This document shows, piece after piece, positions 1-7,701 of a stretch of DNA of 34,946 bases (position 1 is the stretch's first letter; each line of letters starts with the position of its first letter). The notes below the pieces were generated by a model. The model was not told the origin of the DNA and did not search any database. It saw nothing but the letters and a program-made list of their open reading frames with translations. The position numbers and the translations under genes were made by a program. Origin of the DNA: an uncultured Bacteroidales bacterium (GTDB lineage Bacteria > Bacteroidota > Bacteroidia > Bacteroidales > Paludibacteraceae); assembly GCA_902799185.1 (NCBI GenBank), contig CADBZO010000022.1, positions 1 through 34,946 on the forward strand, written 5' to 3'.

Positions 1-105
1 CGCAGACACACCACCAACTGGCTCAGCGACGTCAAAAGGCGAGGATGGATGAACCTGGAAATGGCACGCGATTTTGCCGCCTATTGCGGATACATGTTCG
101 TCTGA
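1..105 (+). CDS. C-terminal fragment of an unknown protein
   Basis: An open frame enters from the left edge and ends at TGA 103-105, leaving 34 residues rich in basic and aromatic amino acids (it contains NWLSDVKRRGWMNLEMARDF). The mix of Trp, Arg and Lys in a helical-looking tail would suit a nucleic-acid-binding protein, but I recognise no family. Codon use resembles the neighbours. The start and most of the gene lie outside the window. Confidence 0.45.
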   Translation, partial: RRHTTNWLSDVKRRGWMNLEMARDFAAYCGYMFV

Positions 106-275
106 AACACTTTCAAAGGTGTCGGACGGTGACATATATTTGGCAGAGTCGGAAAAAAGCACTACCTCTGTACTCGCTTTCGGAAAGATAGGATAATCTG
201 CAACGGCTGCGTCTATCGCTCTGTTCTCAGTAGCTGCTGCGGAAAAAGGAACATTCCGGAAGGCCGGAGCGGACA

Positions 276-293
276 GGATAGTCCGGACTATCC
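276..293. repeat. 18-bp perfect palindrome
   Basis: GGATAGTCC is followed directly by its reverse complement GGACTATCC. It sits 45 bp upstream of the ATG of the small lipoprotein gene. There is no T-run after it, so it is not a standard terminator. It could be an operator or a 5' UTR hairpin. GCGG and CCGC flank it with small bulges and could extend the stem. Confidence 0.5.
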
Positions 294-337
294 GCCGCCT
301 CGGAAACCACAAAAACAACCGACAAACCTGAACCGTT

Positions 338-511
338 ATGAAAAAAATCGTTCTTTGTGCATTGTCCTTCGGGACCCTGGCGGTCGGCTTCGCGTCCTGT
401 ACGGCTGCACGAGTGGTGACGACCACGGCAAGCTACGTGCAGCACGGAGACACTACGACCACCATCATGACCAAAACCACGGAGCGTTACGAGGGAACGC
501 GGGAACGTTAG
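338..511 (+). CDS. Small putative lipoprotein, 57 aa
   Basis: ATG at 338 opens a 57-codon frame ending at TAG 509-511. The N-terminus is a textbook lipoprotein signal: MKKI, a hydrophobic stretch (VLCALSFGTLAVGFAS), then Cys21. The mature part is only about 37 residues and is very Thr-rich (TTTASYVQHGDTTTTIMTKTT), ending in a charged EGTRER tail. No family is recognised; small Thr-rich lipoproteins are common and poorly described in Bacteroidales. It is probably anchored in a membrane facing the periplasm or the surface. The reverse-strand and +2-frame ORFs over the same DNA lack any such signature. A palindrome lies just upstream and a hairpin about 50 bp downstream, so it may be a one-gene unit. 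Confidence 0.6.
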   Translation: MKKIVLCALSFGTLAVGFASCTAARVVTTTASYVQHGDTTTTIMTKTTERYEGTRER

Positions 512-561
512 TCCCCCTACGGGCGATGACGGCTCACCTCTGCCGCCTGATTCGTCAAACC

Positions 562-579
562 GTCGGCATACATGCCGAC
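562..579. terminator. Hairpin after the small lipoprotein gene
   Basis: GTCGGCAT and ATGCCGAC form an 8-bp inverted repeat with a 2-nt centre; realistically this is a 6-bp stem with a 6-nt loop. It lies 50 bp after the lipoprotein stop codon. AT-rich sequence follows but there is no real U-run, so it could be a weak terminator or an mRNA 3'-end stabiliser. Confidence 0.35.
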
Positions 580-682
580 ATATAATCAACTATCAACTAA
601 CTCTTAACCCCTCTCATCAAGCTTAGAGGCGCTCTCCTCCTCGGGATGTAAAACGCAGTTTTGCAGACCGAAGAGCGAGAGC

Positions 683-1141
683 ATGGCGAAAGATCACATG
701 AGCGTGCTAACGCGAATCGTTCTGAGCCATAGCTCGCGCGAAATGGCAAAAGCAAAAATCGGCCCTGCAGGTATCGAGTATATCCAGGGCGCACTCCTGC
801 GACCGAAGAAAGTGGACGGTCACAACCACGGTAACTACCTCATCGCTACGCACCGTCAGGCGGCTACCAATAACCCCGACGGCTGCCAGCGTCTCTACAC
901 CCGCGGCGCGGACGCCTACAAGCGCTCCACGGCGCTGAGCACCAAGGAAGTCGAGATCCGCAACCGCTTCACGGCGGTACAGGCAATGGTCAAGACCCGC
1001 TCGACGAGCCTTGCCCACATGACCGCCGACCAAGAGGCCTTCGAGGCGCAGAAGAACGCTGCCGACGGCAAGCGCACCATGCGCGCCTACCTCTGGAGTG
1101 TCTGCGGCGCAGAGTACGACGCCGAGCACCCGCAGGGGTAA
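683..1141 (+). CDS. Conserved-looking hypothetical protein, 152 aa
   Basis: ATG 683 to TAA 1141, with an AAGAGCGAGAG purine stretch before the start that may aid ribosome binding. The product is cytosolic by appearance: no signal peptide and no membrane segment, strongly basic in the first two-thirds, with many Arg/Lys/Ala and a helical C-terminal half (about residues 90-150) ending in YLWSVCGAEYDAEHPQG. The architecture (basic Gly/Arg N-terminal half, then an A/Q-rich helical tail) recalls small Bacteroidales-specific hypothetical proteins often present in several copies per genome, but this is an impression from memory, not a match. I assign no function. The gene stands alone between two repeat-rich gaps and is followed by the terminator at 1283-1308. 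An antisense ORF of almost equal length is a codon-bias shadow. Confidence 0.65.
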   Translation: MAKDHMSVLTRIVLSHSSREMAKAKIGPAGIEYIQGALLRPKKVDGHNHGNYLIATHRQAATNNPDGCQRLYTRGADAYKRSTALSTKEVEIRNRFTAVQAMVKTRSTSLAHMTADQEAFEAQKNAADGKRTMRAYLWSVCGAEYDAEHPQG

Positions 1142-1142
1142 G

Positions 1143-1168
1143 CAATTCTCAATTCTCAATTCTCAATT
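1143..1168. repeat. 7-bp tandem array (CAATTCT)
   Basis: Three complete copies of CAATTCT and a partial fourth begin 2 bp after the stop codon of the preceding gene. The 7-bp period matches several other intergenic arrays in this window. Confidence 0.85.
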
Positions 1169-1249
1169 AACAACGCGTCCTGGTAGGTTTTGTACAAACT
1201 GAAGGGTCCGTACGGGTCTTAAAATGTTGTACCAAACTCCAAAAGCCCT

Positions 1250-1277
1250 TTGTAAATTGTAAATTGTGAATTGTAAA
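1250..1277. repeat. 7-bp tandem array (TTGTAAA)
   Basis: Four contiguous heptamers: TTGTAAA, TTGTAAA, TTGTGAA, TTGTAAA. The array ends 6 bp before the terminator stem at 1283. Confidence 0.85.
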
Positions 1278-1282
1278 TTAGG

Positions 1283-1308
1283 AAAAATCGCTCGAAAGGG
1301 CGATTTTT
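1283..1308. terminator. Bidirectional rho-independent terminator
   Basis: AAAAATCGC pairs perfectly with GCGATTTTT. An inner T-G wobble and C-G pair close a GAAA (GNRA) tetraloop at 1294-1297. The A-run before and the T-run after make it work on either strand. It separates the hypothetical gene at 683 from the efflux operon; the -33 element of the next promoter starts 2 bp later. Confidence 0.8.
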
Positions 1309-1309
1309 C

Positions 1310-1340
1310 TTGCGTATGTCATTTTTTTGTTGTACCTTTG
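1310..1340 (+). promoter_or_regulatory. Bacteroidetes-type promoter of the efflux operon
   Basis: TTG at 1310-1312 and TACCTTTG at 1333-1340, separated by 20 bp, match the sigma-ABfr consensus (TTG ... TAnnTTTG). The initiation codon of the adaptor gene is 39 bp downstream, giving a leader of roughly 30 nt. Confidence 0.8.
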
Positions 1341-1379
1341 CAGCGCAAAGGTGTCAAACTATTTATAACAAGCAATACA

Positions 1380-2471
1380 ATGAGTACAAGAATCAGTTCG
1401 TTTTTTATGCTGGCCGTGTTGGTCGGCTGTGTTTCTTCGTGCGTGAAGATGCCGGAGGAACAGCACACGAGTTATGAGACCGTTACCCTCTCCCGTGAGA
1501 CGGTGACGGCTCCGGTAGAGTGGAGCGCCGCTATCCGCGGCAAGGGCGACGTGTCGATCGTAGCGCGCCGTACGGGTACGTTAGAGACCATTTATGTGAA
1601 GGACGGCGCACGCGTGAAAGCGGGCGACAAGCTCTTCGCGATAGACAGCCGTAGCGCTTCGAACGCGTTAGTACACGCCCGTGCGGACCTGCAGACCGCT
1701 ATCGCCAACCGCGACAACGCGCGTCTGGAAGCGGAGAGCAACAAAGAGTTGGCATCCAAAGGTATTATCAGCGATTATCTGCTGCGCAAGAGCGAGAACG
1801 GTCTGCAGTCCGCCGAGGCGCAGGTGGCGCAGGCTGAAGCGGCAGTGCGGGACGCGGAGCTGAACCTCAGTTACTGCACGCTGACGAGCCCGGTGGACGG
1901 ACTGGTAGGGAATATCCTGCCTCATGTGGGTGACGTGATAGCCGAAGGGACGATGCTCACCCGCGTAGCCGGCGTGAGCGAGATGGAGGCGCAGTTCTCC
2001 CTGACGGAGAGCCAGGTACACGCCATCGTCCGCGAGTTAGGTTCGCTGGACGAGGTGCTGAGGATCGTCCCGCCGCTGACCTTCCGCTTCAAGGACGGCA
2101 GCGAGTACGGCGTGAAAGGACGGGTCACCAGCCTCTCCGGCATGGTGGACCAGGCTACCGGTTCGGTCACCTGTTATGTCACCTTCCCCAACCCCCAGGG
2201 CGAGCTCTTCTCCGGCATGCAGGGTACGGTGGTGATGCCTATCGAGTGGAAAGACGTCATGCTGGTGCCGCTCACCGCTGTCGTGCGTATCCAGGACAAG
2301 ACCATGGTCTATAAAGTAGGACCGGACAGCCTGGCTATCGGTGCACTGGTGGAGATAGAGGAGTTAGGCGACGGCAAGCGTGCCGTTATCCTCTCCGGAG
2401 CCGAAGCCGGCGAGACGATTGTCGCCAAAGGGGCTGCGAACGTACATGAGGGACAACAGGTGTTGTTCTGA
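1380..2471 (+). CDS. RND efflux periplasmic adaptor (membrane-fusion) lipoprotein
   Basis: This AcrA/MexA-type subunit should bridge the inner-membrane RND pump and the outer-membrane channel. I use ATG 1380 (363 aa) because a longer frame from 1266 runs through the promoter and terminator. The signal peptide ends in a classic lipobox LVGC (Cys17). A first half-lipoyl segment (about residues 57-90, with VKDGARVKAGDKLF) is followed by an Ala/Glu-rich alpha-hairpin (91-165) and then the second half-lipoyl motif LTSPVDGLVG (168-177), before a beta-barrel and membrane-proximal domain. Length is typical of the family. The fused pump-channel gene follows after a 53-bp gap filled with heptamer repeats. 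No TetR or AraC regulator is adjacent. The substrate cannot be predicted; hydrophobic toxins, bile salts or drugs are usual for HAE-1 systems. Confidence 0.93.
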   Translation: MSTRISSFFMLAVLVGCVSSCVKMPEEQHTSYETVTLSRETVTAPVEWSAAIRGKGDVSIVARRTGTLETIYVKDGARVKAGDKLFAIDSRSASNALVHARADLQTAIANRDNARLEAESNKELASKGIISDYLLRKSENGLQSAEAQVAQAEAAVRDAELNLSYCTLTSPVDGLVGNILPHVGDVIAEGTMLTRVAGVSEMEAQFSLTESQVHAIVRELGSLDEVLRIVPPLTFRFKDGSEYGVKGRVTSLSGMVDQATGSVTCYVTFPNPQGELFSGMQGTVVMPIEWKDVMLVPLTAVVRIQDKTMVYKVGPDSLAIGALVEIEELGDGKRAVILSGAEAGETIVAKGAANVHEGQQVLF

Positions 2472-2520
2472 GTTGATAGTTGACAGTTGATAGTTGACAT
2501 TTGACATTTGATATTTGAGA
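2472..2520. repeat. Seven-unit 7-bp array between adaptor and pump genes
   Basis: Seven contiguous heptamers start right after the adaptor stop codon: GTTGATA, GTTGACA, GTTGATA, GTTGACA, TTTGACA, TTTGATA, TTTGAGA. TATT and the ATG of the pump follow. No Shine-Dalgarno is present, so the array forms most of the translation-initiation region. Confidence 0.9.
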
Positions 2521-2524
2521 TATT

Positions 2525-5500
2525 ATGGCAAAGGGAAATATATTTGTTGACAGACGGGTGATGGCGGTGTGTATCTCGCTGCTGATCGCCTTGGTGGGCT
2601 TCATATGCCTCAAGACGCTGCCGGTAGAGCAGTACCCGGACATCGCTCCTCCTACGGTGATGATCACCACCTCTTACTCCGGCGCGGATGCCAACACGGT
2701 GATGAAATCCGTAGTCATGCCTCTGGAGGAGGCGGTGAACGGCGTGGAGAACATGGCCTATATGACCTCGGAAGCCTCCGCTACGGGCGAGGTGAGTATC
2801 AACGTCTATTTCAAGCAGGGCACCGACCCGAACATGGCGGCGGTGAACGTGCAGAACCGCGTGTCGGCGGCCTTGGGTCTTCTGCCCCAGGAGGTGACGC
2901 GCGTGGGCGTGAAGGTCGAGAAACGGCAGAACAACATTCTCCAGATAGCCGCCCTCGTCAGCCGGGACGGCAAGTTTGACAACGACTTCATCGCCAACTA
3001 CATTGACATCAACGTCAAGCCCCGCCTGCTGCGTGTGACAGGTGTGGGCGCGGTGCAGAACTTAGGTAACACCTACTCGCTGCGTATATGGATGAAACCC
3101 GATGCCATGGCCCGTTACGGCCTGGGGCCGGAAGATGTCTTCGCCGCCATCGGCAACCAGAACATGGTAGCCGCCACGGGTGCATTGGGAGAGCAGAGCG
3201 GCAACACCTACCAGTACAACTTGGAGTACAAAGGCCGTCTGCAGTCCATTGAGGAGTTCGAGTCCATCGTCCTCCGTACCTCCCACGGCAATGTGCTGCA
3301 CCTGCGCGACGTGGCGGAGGTGGAGTTAGGAGCGCTCTCGTACAGCTTCTCCTCCCGTATCGACGGCAAGCCCGGCGTGGCGTTTATCATCAACCAGGCG
3401 CCGGGAGCCAACGCTACCCAGGTCAACGCCTCCATCCATGATATTTACAAGGACTTGCAATCGTCCATGCCTGCCGGACTGGAGTTCACGGTCCTGCAGA
3501 CCTCCGACGACTTCCTCTACGCCGCTATCCATAACGTCGTGGAGACCCTGATCATCGCTATCCTGCTGGTCATCCTCGTGGTGTATTTCTTCCTGCAGGA
3601 TTTCAAGGCGACACTCGTCCCGTCCATCTCGATTATCGTGTCGCTGTTAGGTACGTTCGCGGTGGTGAAGATAGCGGGTTTCTCGCTGAATATCCTTACC
3701 CTCTTTGCCCTCGTGCTGGCCATCGGTACGGTCGTCGATGACGCGATAGTCGTCGTGGAGGCGGTGATGGCGAAGATGGAGCAGGGCTACACCTCGGCGT
3801 ACCAGGCAACCAAGGATGCCATGAGCGAGGTTACGGTAGCCGTGATCAGCTGTACGCTGGTCTTCATGGCGGTGTTCATCCCCGTGACCTTCATGCCCGG
3901 TACGAGCGGCACGTTCTTCACCCAGTTCGGTATCACCATCGCCAGCTCCGTGGGCCTCAGTTGTATCTCCGCGCTGACCCTCTGTCCCGCCCTCACGGCG
4001 GTGCTCTTCAAACCTAAGAAGGAGGAAGAGGGGGCGCATAAAGGTCTGAGCTACTGGGTGCGGACCGCTTACGAGGCGGGCTATAACGCCATTCTCGGCA
4101 AGTACAAGAACGGCGTGGCGAAGTTCCTGCAGAAACCCGGTCGCGCGTGGTTATGGCTCATCGCTGCGGTGGTGGCTATGGTGCTGGCGATGCGGGCGCT
4201 GCCTGCCGGACTCGTGCCCCAGGAGGACCAGGGAGTGATTCTCGTCGATGTGACGGCTCCCGCCGGCTCGCCGCTCGTGGAGACGGACAAGATCATGGCG
4301 CAGGTGGAGGAACACGTACTGAGGCTCGAGGAGGTGGAGAGTTACGCCAAGATATCCGGCTTCGGTCTTCTCTCCGGAACGGGCGTCAGCTACGGTACGC
4401 TCGTCGTGCGTCTCAAACCCTGGGATAAGCGCAAAGGTCTTGAGCATTATATCGACATGGTGATGTACAAACTGTATCTGAGCTGCGAGGATATCAAGGA
4501 CGCCCAGGTCTTCACCTTCCAGATGCCGCAGATACCCGGTTACGGTAACAGTAACGCCATTGACCTCCAGATGGAGGACCTGCAGGGCGGAGACATGAGC
4601 AAGTTCAACGAGGTGGTGAACGCTTTCCTCGCCGAACTGCAGCAACACCCGGAGGTGCAGATGGCCATGTCGCTCTACTCCGAGTCCTTCCCCAAATACA
4701 AGGTCGATGTCAACGCTACCCAGTGCGACCGCGCGGGCATATCGCCGGACGCGGTGCTCAACACCCTCGGTGCCTACTGCGGCAGTGCCTATATATCCAA
4801 CTTCAACCAGTACGGCAAGGTCTATCGCGTCATGGCGGGTGCCGCGCCGGAGTACAGGCTCGACCCCAACTCGCTCAATAACATCTTCGTCAAGGTCAAT
4901 GGCCAAATGGTCACTGAGATGGCTCCTATCTCGCAGTTCGTGACGCTCACTCCGGCGGTCGGTTCGGCTACCCAGAAGCGTTTCAACCTCTACCAGTCGA
5001 TCGCCTGCTCCGTGCAGCCCGCCGGCGGCTACAGCGAGGGCGACGTGCAGCGGGTGATAGCCGAGGTGGCGAAAGACCACCTGCCTGCCGGATACGGCTA
5101 CGAATACGGCGGCATGAGCCGTGAGCTGGAGGCGAACAGCAAGTCCAACCTCACCGCCCTCATCTACCTCGTCTGCGTGCTGCTGATATACATGATCCTC
5201 GCGTCGCTCTATGAGTCGTTCTTCATTCCGCTGGCGGTGCTCCTGTCCGTGCCGTTCGGTCTGATGGGGTCGTTCGCCTTCTCGTGGCTCTGCGGACAGC
5301 AGAATAACATCTATCTCCAGACGGGTGTGATCATGCTCATCGGCTTGCTGGCGAAGACCGCTATCCTCATCACCGAGTTCGCGGTCGAGAAACGCAAACA
5401 AGGCATGGGTATCATGGAGGCTGCGCTGGGCGCCTGCGAGGACCGTCTGAGACCAATCCTCATGACCGTCGTGACGATGATTGCCGGCATGATCCCGCTT

Positions 5501-7084
5501 ATCATCGAGGGCGGCGCAGGAGCCAACGGTAACAGAGCCCTGGCTATCGGCGTCACCGGCGGAATGGCGGTAGGTACCCTCGCGCTCGTCTTCGTCGTGC
5601 CCGCCTTCTATATCATCTTCCAGAAGCTCCACGAACGCTTCCAGGGAGAGATGACTCCGGGCAATCAGGATACTCCGAATACTCCGAATACTCCGAGTAC
5701 TCCGAGTACTCCGAAAAAGAATCCTGTTACAGCGGTGCTTGTACTTTGTACATTGTCCCTTTGTACATTCTTCTTCTCCTCCTGCGGCGTCTTCAAGAAA
5801 TACGAGCCGGCGCAACCGGTTCAGGACTCGCTCGTGACAGCGGTCAGCGAGGCGTCGTGGCAGACGTATATAGAGGACCCCGTGCTCCGCGAGCATATAC
5901 AGACGGCGATAGCCAATAACGTCGATTACCGCTCGTCCCTGCTCGCCGTCAAAGAGGCGGATGCGCAGTTGCGGGCAGCCAAATTAGGCTTCCTGCCTAC
6001 GCTGGCTCTCAGTCCGGCTTCCGTCGGTGTCTCCGGCACCCACACTCCCGGCAGCGGTACCTCCGGGGCGGTGCTCTCCTACCAGGTGCCCCTCGCCCTC
6101 AACTGGGGCGGCGAAGGCTTCGGTACGATCACCAACCGCAAGCGGCAGGCGCAGGTGCTCCGTGAGCAGGCGGAAGATAACCGCGCAGCGGCGCACGCCA
6201 ACCTCGTGGCTACCGTAGCGAGGGTCTATACCCAGCTCCAGCTGCTTGACTACCAGGCGCTTATTCTGGACAGCACCGAACTCATCTGGCAGCGCGTGCT
6301 GGAGACCCAGCGCGTCCTCGTCAGGAACGGACAGGCCTACTCGCCTTCCGTGGGACAGATGGAGGCCTCGCTCGTCAATGTGCAGATCCAGCGCCGGCAG
6401 CTGCTGGAGCAGATCCACTCGCTCGAACTGACGATGTGCATGCTGCGTAACGAAGAACCGCACGAGGTGGCCCGTTCGCCCTGGGTGAGCTATACTTTCG
6501 ACACCTGGACGCTCGAACCTGTTCCCGCCTCACGGCTCAGCAACCGCGCCGACGTGCGCGCAGCCGAGCGCAACGTGGCAGCCGCGTTCTACCGGACGAA
6601 CATGGCAAAGGCGGCGTTCTGTCCCGCCCTCTCCCTCTCCGGACTCGTGGGATGGACGAATAACGGCGGACTCGTGCCCAACCCCGGACAGCTGCTCATG
6701 AACGCAGCCCTCGGACTGACGCAACCTGTCTTCTCCGCAGGCAGACTCACGGCGAACCTCAAGATAGCCAAGATAGCGCAGGAGGAAGCGGCGGAGCGCT
6801 ATACGGAGACCATGTTACGCGCCGGAAGGGAAGTCAATGACGCTATCTTCCGCTGCCGCAGCGCGCAGGAGCAGGAAGCGCTCTATCTGCGCCTTCTCTC
6901 CACCCAGCGCGAGGCGTACGAAGGCACCTGCGAACTGATGAAGAAAGGCAAAGCCTCCTATCTGGAAGTCCTCACTGCCCAGGAGGCGCTCCTCAAGGCA
7001 CAGCTCGCCGATGTCACCAACCGCTACAACGGACTCATCAGCCTCATCGACCTCTATGTGGCGCTCGGAGGAGGCACTAAATAA
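2525..7084 (+). CDS. RND efflux pump fused to outer-membrane channel lipoprotein
   Basis: One 1519-codon frame carries two proteins normally encoded separately. Residues 1-1042 are an AcrB/MexB-like HAE-1 pump: N-terminal TM, porter loops, the TM4 proton-relay pair Asp405-Asp406 (VVDDAIVVVEAV), and Lys944 of TM10 (IGLLAKTAILITEF). Residues 1049-1063 are a Thr-Pro linker from five 9-bp repeats. Residues 1064-1087 form an internal lipoprotein signal: KKN, hydrophobic core LVLCTLSLCTFFFSS, lipobox Cys1087. Residues 1088-1519 are an OprM/NodT-type channel ending in YVALGGGTK. RND C-termini are cytoplasmic, so the internal signal would insert in the correct orientation and signal peptidase II could release the channel. 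Alternatively, GTG 5735 may be an internal start. CusA-type pumps fused to TolC domains are, to my knowledge, known in Bacteroidetes; an HAE-1 version with an intact lipobox is less familiar. Confidence 0.9.
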   Translation: MAKGNIFVDRRVMAVCISLLIALVGFICLKTLPVEQYPDIAPPTVMITTSYSGADANTVMKSVVMPLEEAVNGVENMAYMTSEASATGEVSINVYFKQGTDPNMAAVNVQNRVSAALGLLPQEVTRVGVKVEKRQNNILQIAALVSRDGKFDNDFIANYIDINVKPRLLRVTGVGAVQNLGNTYSLRIWMKPDAMARYGLGPEDVFAAIGNQNMVAATGALGEQSGNTYQYNLEYKGRLQSIEEFESIVLRTSHGNVLHLRDVAEVELGALSYSFSSRIDGKPGVAFIINQAPGANATQVNASIHDIYKDLQSSMPAGLEFTVLQTSDDFLYAAIHNVVETLIIAILLVILVVYFFLQDFKATLVPSISIIVSLLGTFAVVKIAGFSLNILTLFALVLAIGTVVDDAIVVVEAVMAKMEQGYTSAYQATKDAMSEVTVAVISCTLVFMAVFIPVTFMPGTSGTFFTQFGITIASSVGLSCISALTLCPALTAVLFKPKKEEEGAHKGLSYWVRTAYEAGYNAILGKYKNGVAKFLQKPGRAWLWLIAAVVAMVLAMRALPAGLVPQEDQGVILVDVTAPAGSPLVETDKIMAQVEEHVLRLEEVESYAKISGFGLLSGTGVSYGTLVVRLKPWDKRKGLEHYIDMVMYKLYLSCEDIKDAQVFTFQMPQIPGYGNSNAIDLQMEDLQGGDMSKFNEVVNAFLAELQQHPEVQMAMSLYSESFPKYKVDVNATQCDRAGISPDAVLNTLGAYCGSAYISNFNQYGKVYRVMAGAAPEYRLDPNSLNNIFVKVNGQMVTEMAPISQFVTLTPAVGSATQKRFNLYQSIACSVQPAGGYSEGDVQRVIAEVAKDHLPAGYGYEYGGMSRELEANSKSNLTALIYLVCVLLIYMILASLYESFFIPLAVLLSVPFGLMGSFAFSWLCGQQNNIYLQTGVIMLIGLLAKTAILITEFAVEKRKQGMGIMEAALGACEDRLRPILMTVVTMIAGMIPLIIEGGAGANGNRALAIGVTGGMAVGTLALVFVVPAFYIIFQKLHERFQGEMTPGNQDTPNTPNTPSTPSTPKKNPVTAVLVLCTLSLCTFFFSSCGVFKKYEPAQPVQDSLVTAVSEASWQTYIEDPVLREHIQTAIANNVDYRSSLLAVKEADAQLRAAKLGFLPTLALSPASVGVSGTHTPGSGTSGAVLSYQVPLALNWGGEGFGTITNRKRQAQVLREQAEDNRAAAHANLVATVARVYTQLQLLDYQALILDSTELIWQRVLETQRVLVRNGQAYSPSVGQMEASLVNVQIQRRQLLEQIHSLELTMCMLRNEEPHEVARSPWVSYTFDTWTLEPVPASRLSNRADVRAAERNVAAAFYRTNMAKAAFCPALSLSGLVGWTNNGGLVPNPGQLLMNAALGLTQPVFSAGRLTANLKIAKIAQEEAAERYTETMLRAGREVNDAIFRCRSAQEQEALYLRLLSTQREAYEGTCELMKKGKASYLEVLTAQEALLKAQLADVTNRYNGLISLIDLYVALGGGTK
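5669..5713 (+). repeat. Five 9-bp tandem repeats encoding the Thr-Pro linker
   Basis: GATACTCCG, AATACTCCG twice and AGTACTCCG twice encode DTP, NTP, NTP, STP, STP. The unit is a multiple of three, so copy-number change would lengthen or shorten the linker without breaking the frame. Confidence 0.9.
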
Positions 7085-7146
7085 CCCTCCGTCGGACACT
7101 TTGGCACGATGTTTGTTTTTGTAACTGTGAACTTAATAGAACAGTT

Positions 7147-7560
7147 ATGAAAAAGTTATTGGTTTTGGCCGTCAGTGCCATCGTAGCGCTGAACCTCAGC
7201 GCACAGGAAACGAAATGCCCGAAGGGCGAGTGTAAGAAAGCGAAAAAAGAGTGCAAACTGACACCGGAGCAGCGCGTCGAAAAGGATATTAAAATCCTGA
7301 GCGAAGAGCTCTACCTCTCTCCGGAGCAGGAGACGAAGTTTGCGGCTACCTATCGCGAGTTCGCAGCCGCGAAAGCAAAGCTCTATAAGGAATATGCCGG
7401 GAAGTTCGGCAAGGACCTGAACGAGCGTCAGGTGAAGGCGGTGATGCATTTCCACGGACCGAAACACGGGGACTTCCAACACGGTAAAGGTCCGAAAAAG
7501 ATGCACAAGCCGGACGCTCCGCAGCCCGTGGAACCGACTCCGGAGGTCACACGCGAGTGA
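7147..7560 (+). CDS. Spy/CpxP-like periplasmic protein with His-rich tail
   Basis: A 137-aa exported protein: signal peptide MKKLLVLAVSAIVALNLSA then QE. A Lys/Cys-rich segment (CPKGECKKAKKEC, residues 24-36) is followed by two LTxxQ-like motifs, LTPEQ (38-42) and LSPEQ (57-61), in a charged helical region. These motifs are typical of the Spy/CpxP/CnrX family and related Bacteroidetes DUFs, which act as periplasmic chaperones or metal-stress sensors. The C-terminal 40 residues are unusual: several His (AVMHFHGPKHGDFQHGKG) and then a Pro-rich end, suggesting metal binding. The gene lies 62 bp after the RND-OMF fusion and before a strong terminator, so it is probably the last gene of the efflux operon and may protect the envelope when the pump is induced. 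Family assignment is moderate; the metal role is inference. Confidence 0.7.
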   Translation: MKKLLVLAVSAIVALNLSAQETKCPKGECKKAKKECKLTPEQRVEKDIKILSEELYLSPEQETKFAATYREFAAAKAKLYKEYAGKFGKDLNERQVKAVMHFHGPKHGDFQHGKGPKKMHKPDAPQPVEPTPEVTRE

Positions 7561-7594
7561 AGCCCTCTTTCTTGCGAGTGAAGCCCTCTTTCTT
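7553..7594. repeat. Tandem 21-bp duplication across a stop codon
   Basis: Two perfect 21-bp copies, 7553-7573 and 7574-7594, each beginning GCGAGTGAAGCC. The first includes the last codons and the TGA of the Spy-like gene; the second carries a now untranslated copy of the same end. Confidence 0.9.
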
Positions 7595-7599
7595 CTATA

Positions 7600-7628
7600 A
7601 AGGCCGGCATGTGTGCCGGCTTTTTTTT
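7600..7628 (+). terminator. Rho-independent terminator of the efflux operon
   Basis: GCCGGCA (7603-7609), loop TGTG and TGCCGGC (7614-7620) form a GC-rich 7-bp stem directly followed by eight T residues. This is the end of the adaptor/pump/Spy-like transcription unit. Confidence 0.9.
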
Positions 7629-7701
7629 GTCCTGGTCAGTGCCATCCGCAAATAAATAACCCGCGGATAAATACCTCGGTGAAAGAATTTTTGTAAAAAA
7701 G

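Noticed and set aside
135-142. TATATTTG as a promoter for the small lipoprotein gene
   Set aside because: It matches the -7 consensus, but I find no TTG at the right distance, and the start codon is almost 200 bp away.
227-589. Reverse-strand 120-codon ORF near the left edge
   Set aside because: It overlaps the small lipoprotein gene, which has a convincing signal peptide and lipobox; the reverse translation is Arg/Ser-rich with no features.
1266-1379. N-terminal extension of the adaptor protein from position 1266
   Set aside because: The extension would be translated through the terminator and promoter. The lipoprotein signal begins at ATG 1380.
4151-5896. 581-codon reverse-strand ORF over the efflux fusion
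   Set aside because: The His/Arg/Asp-rich translation has no domain, while the + strand encodes a clear RND pump with conserved residues.
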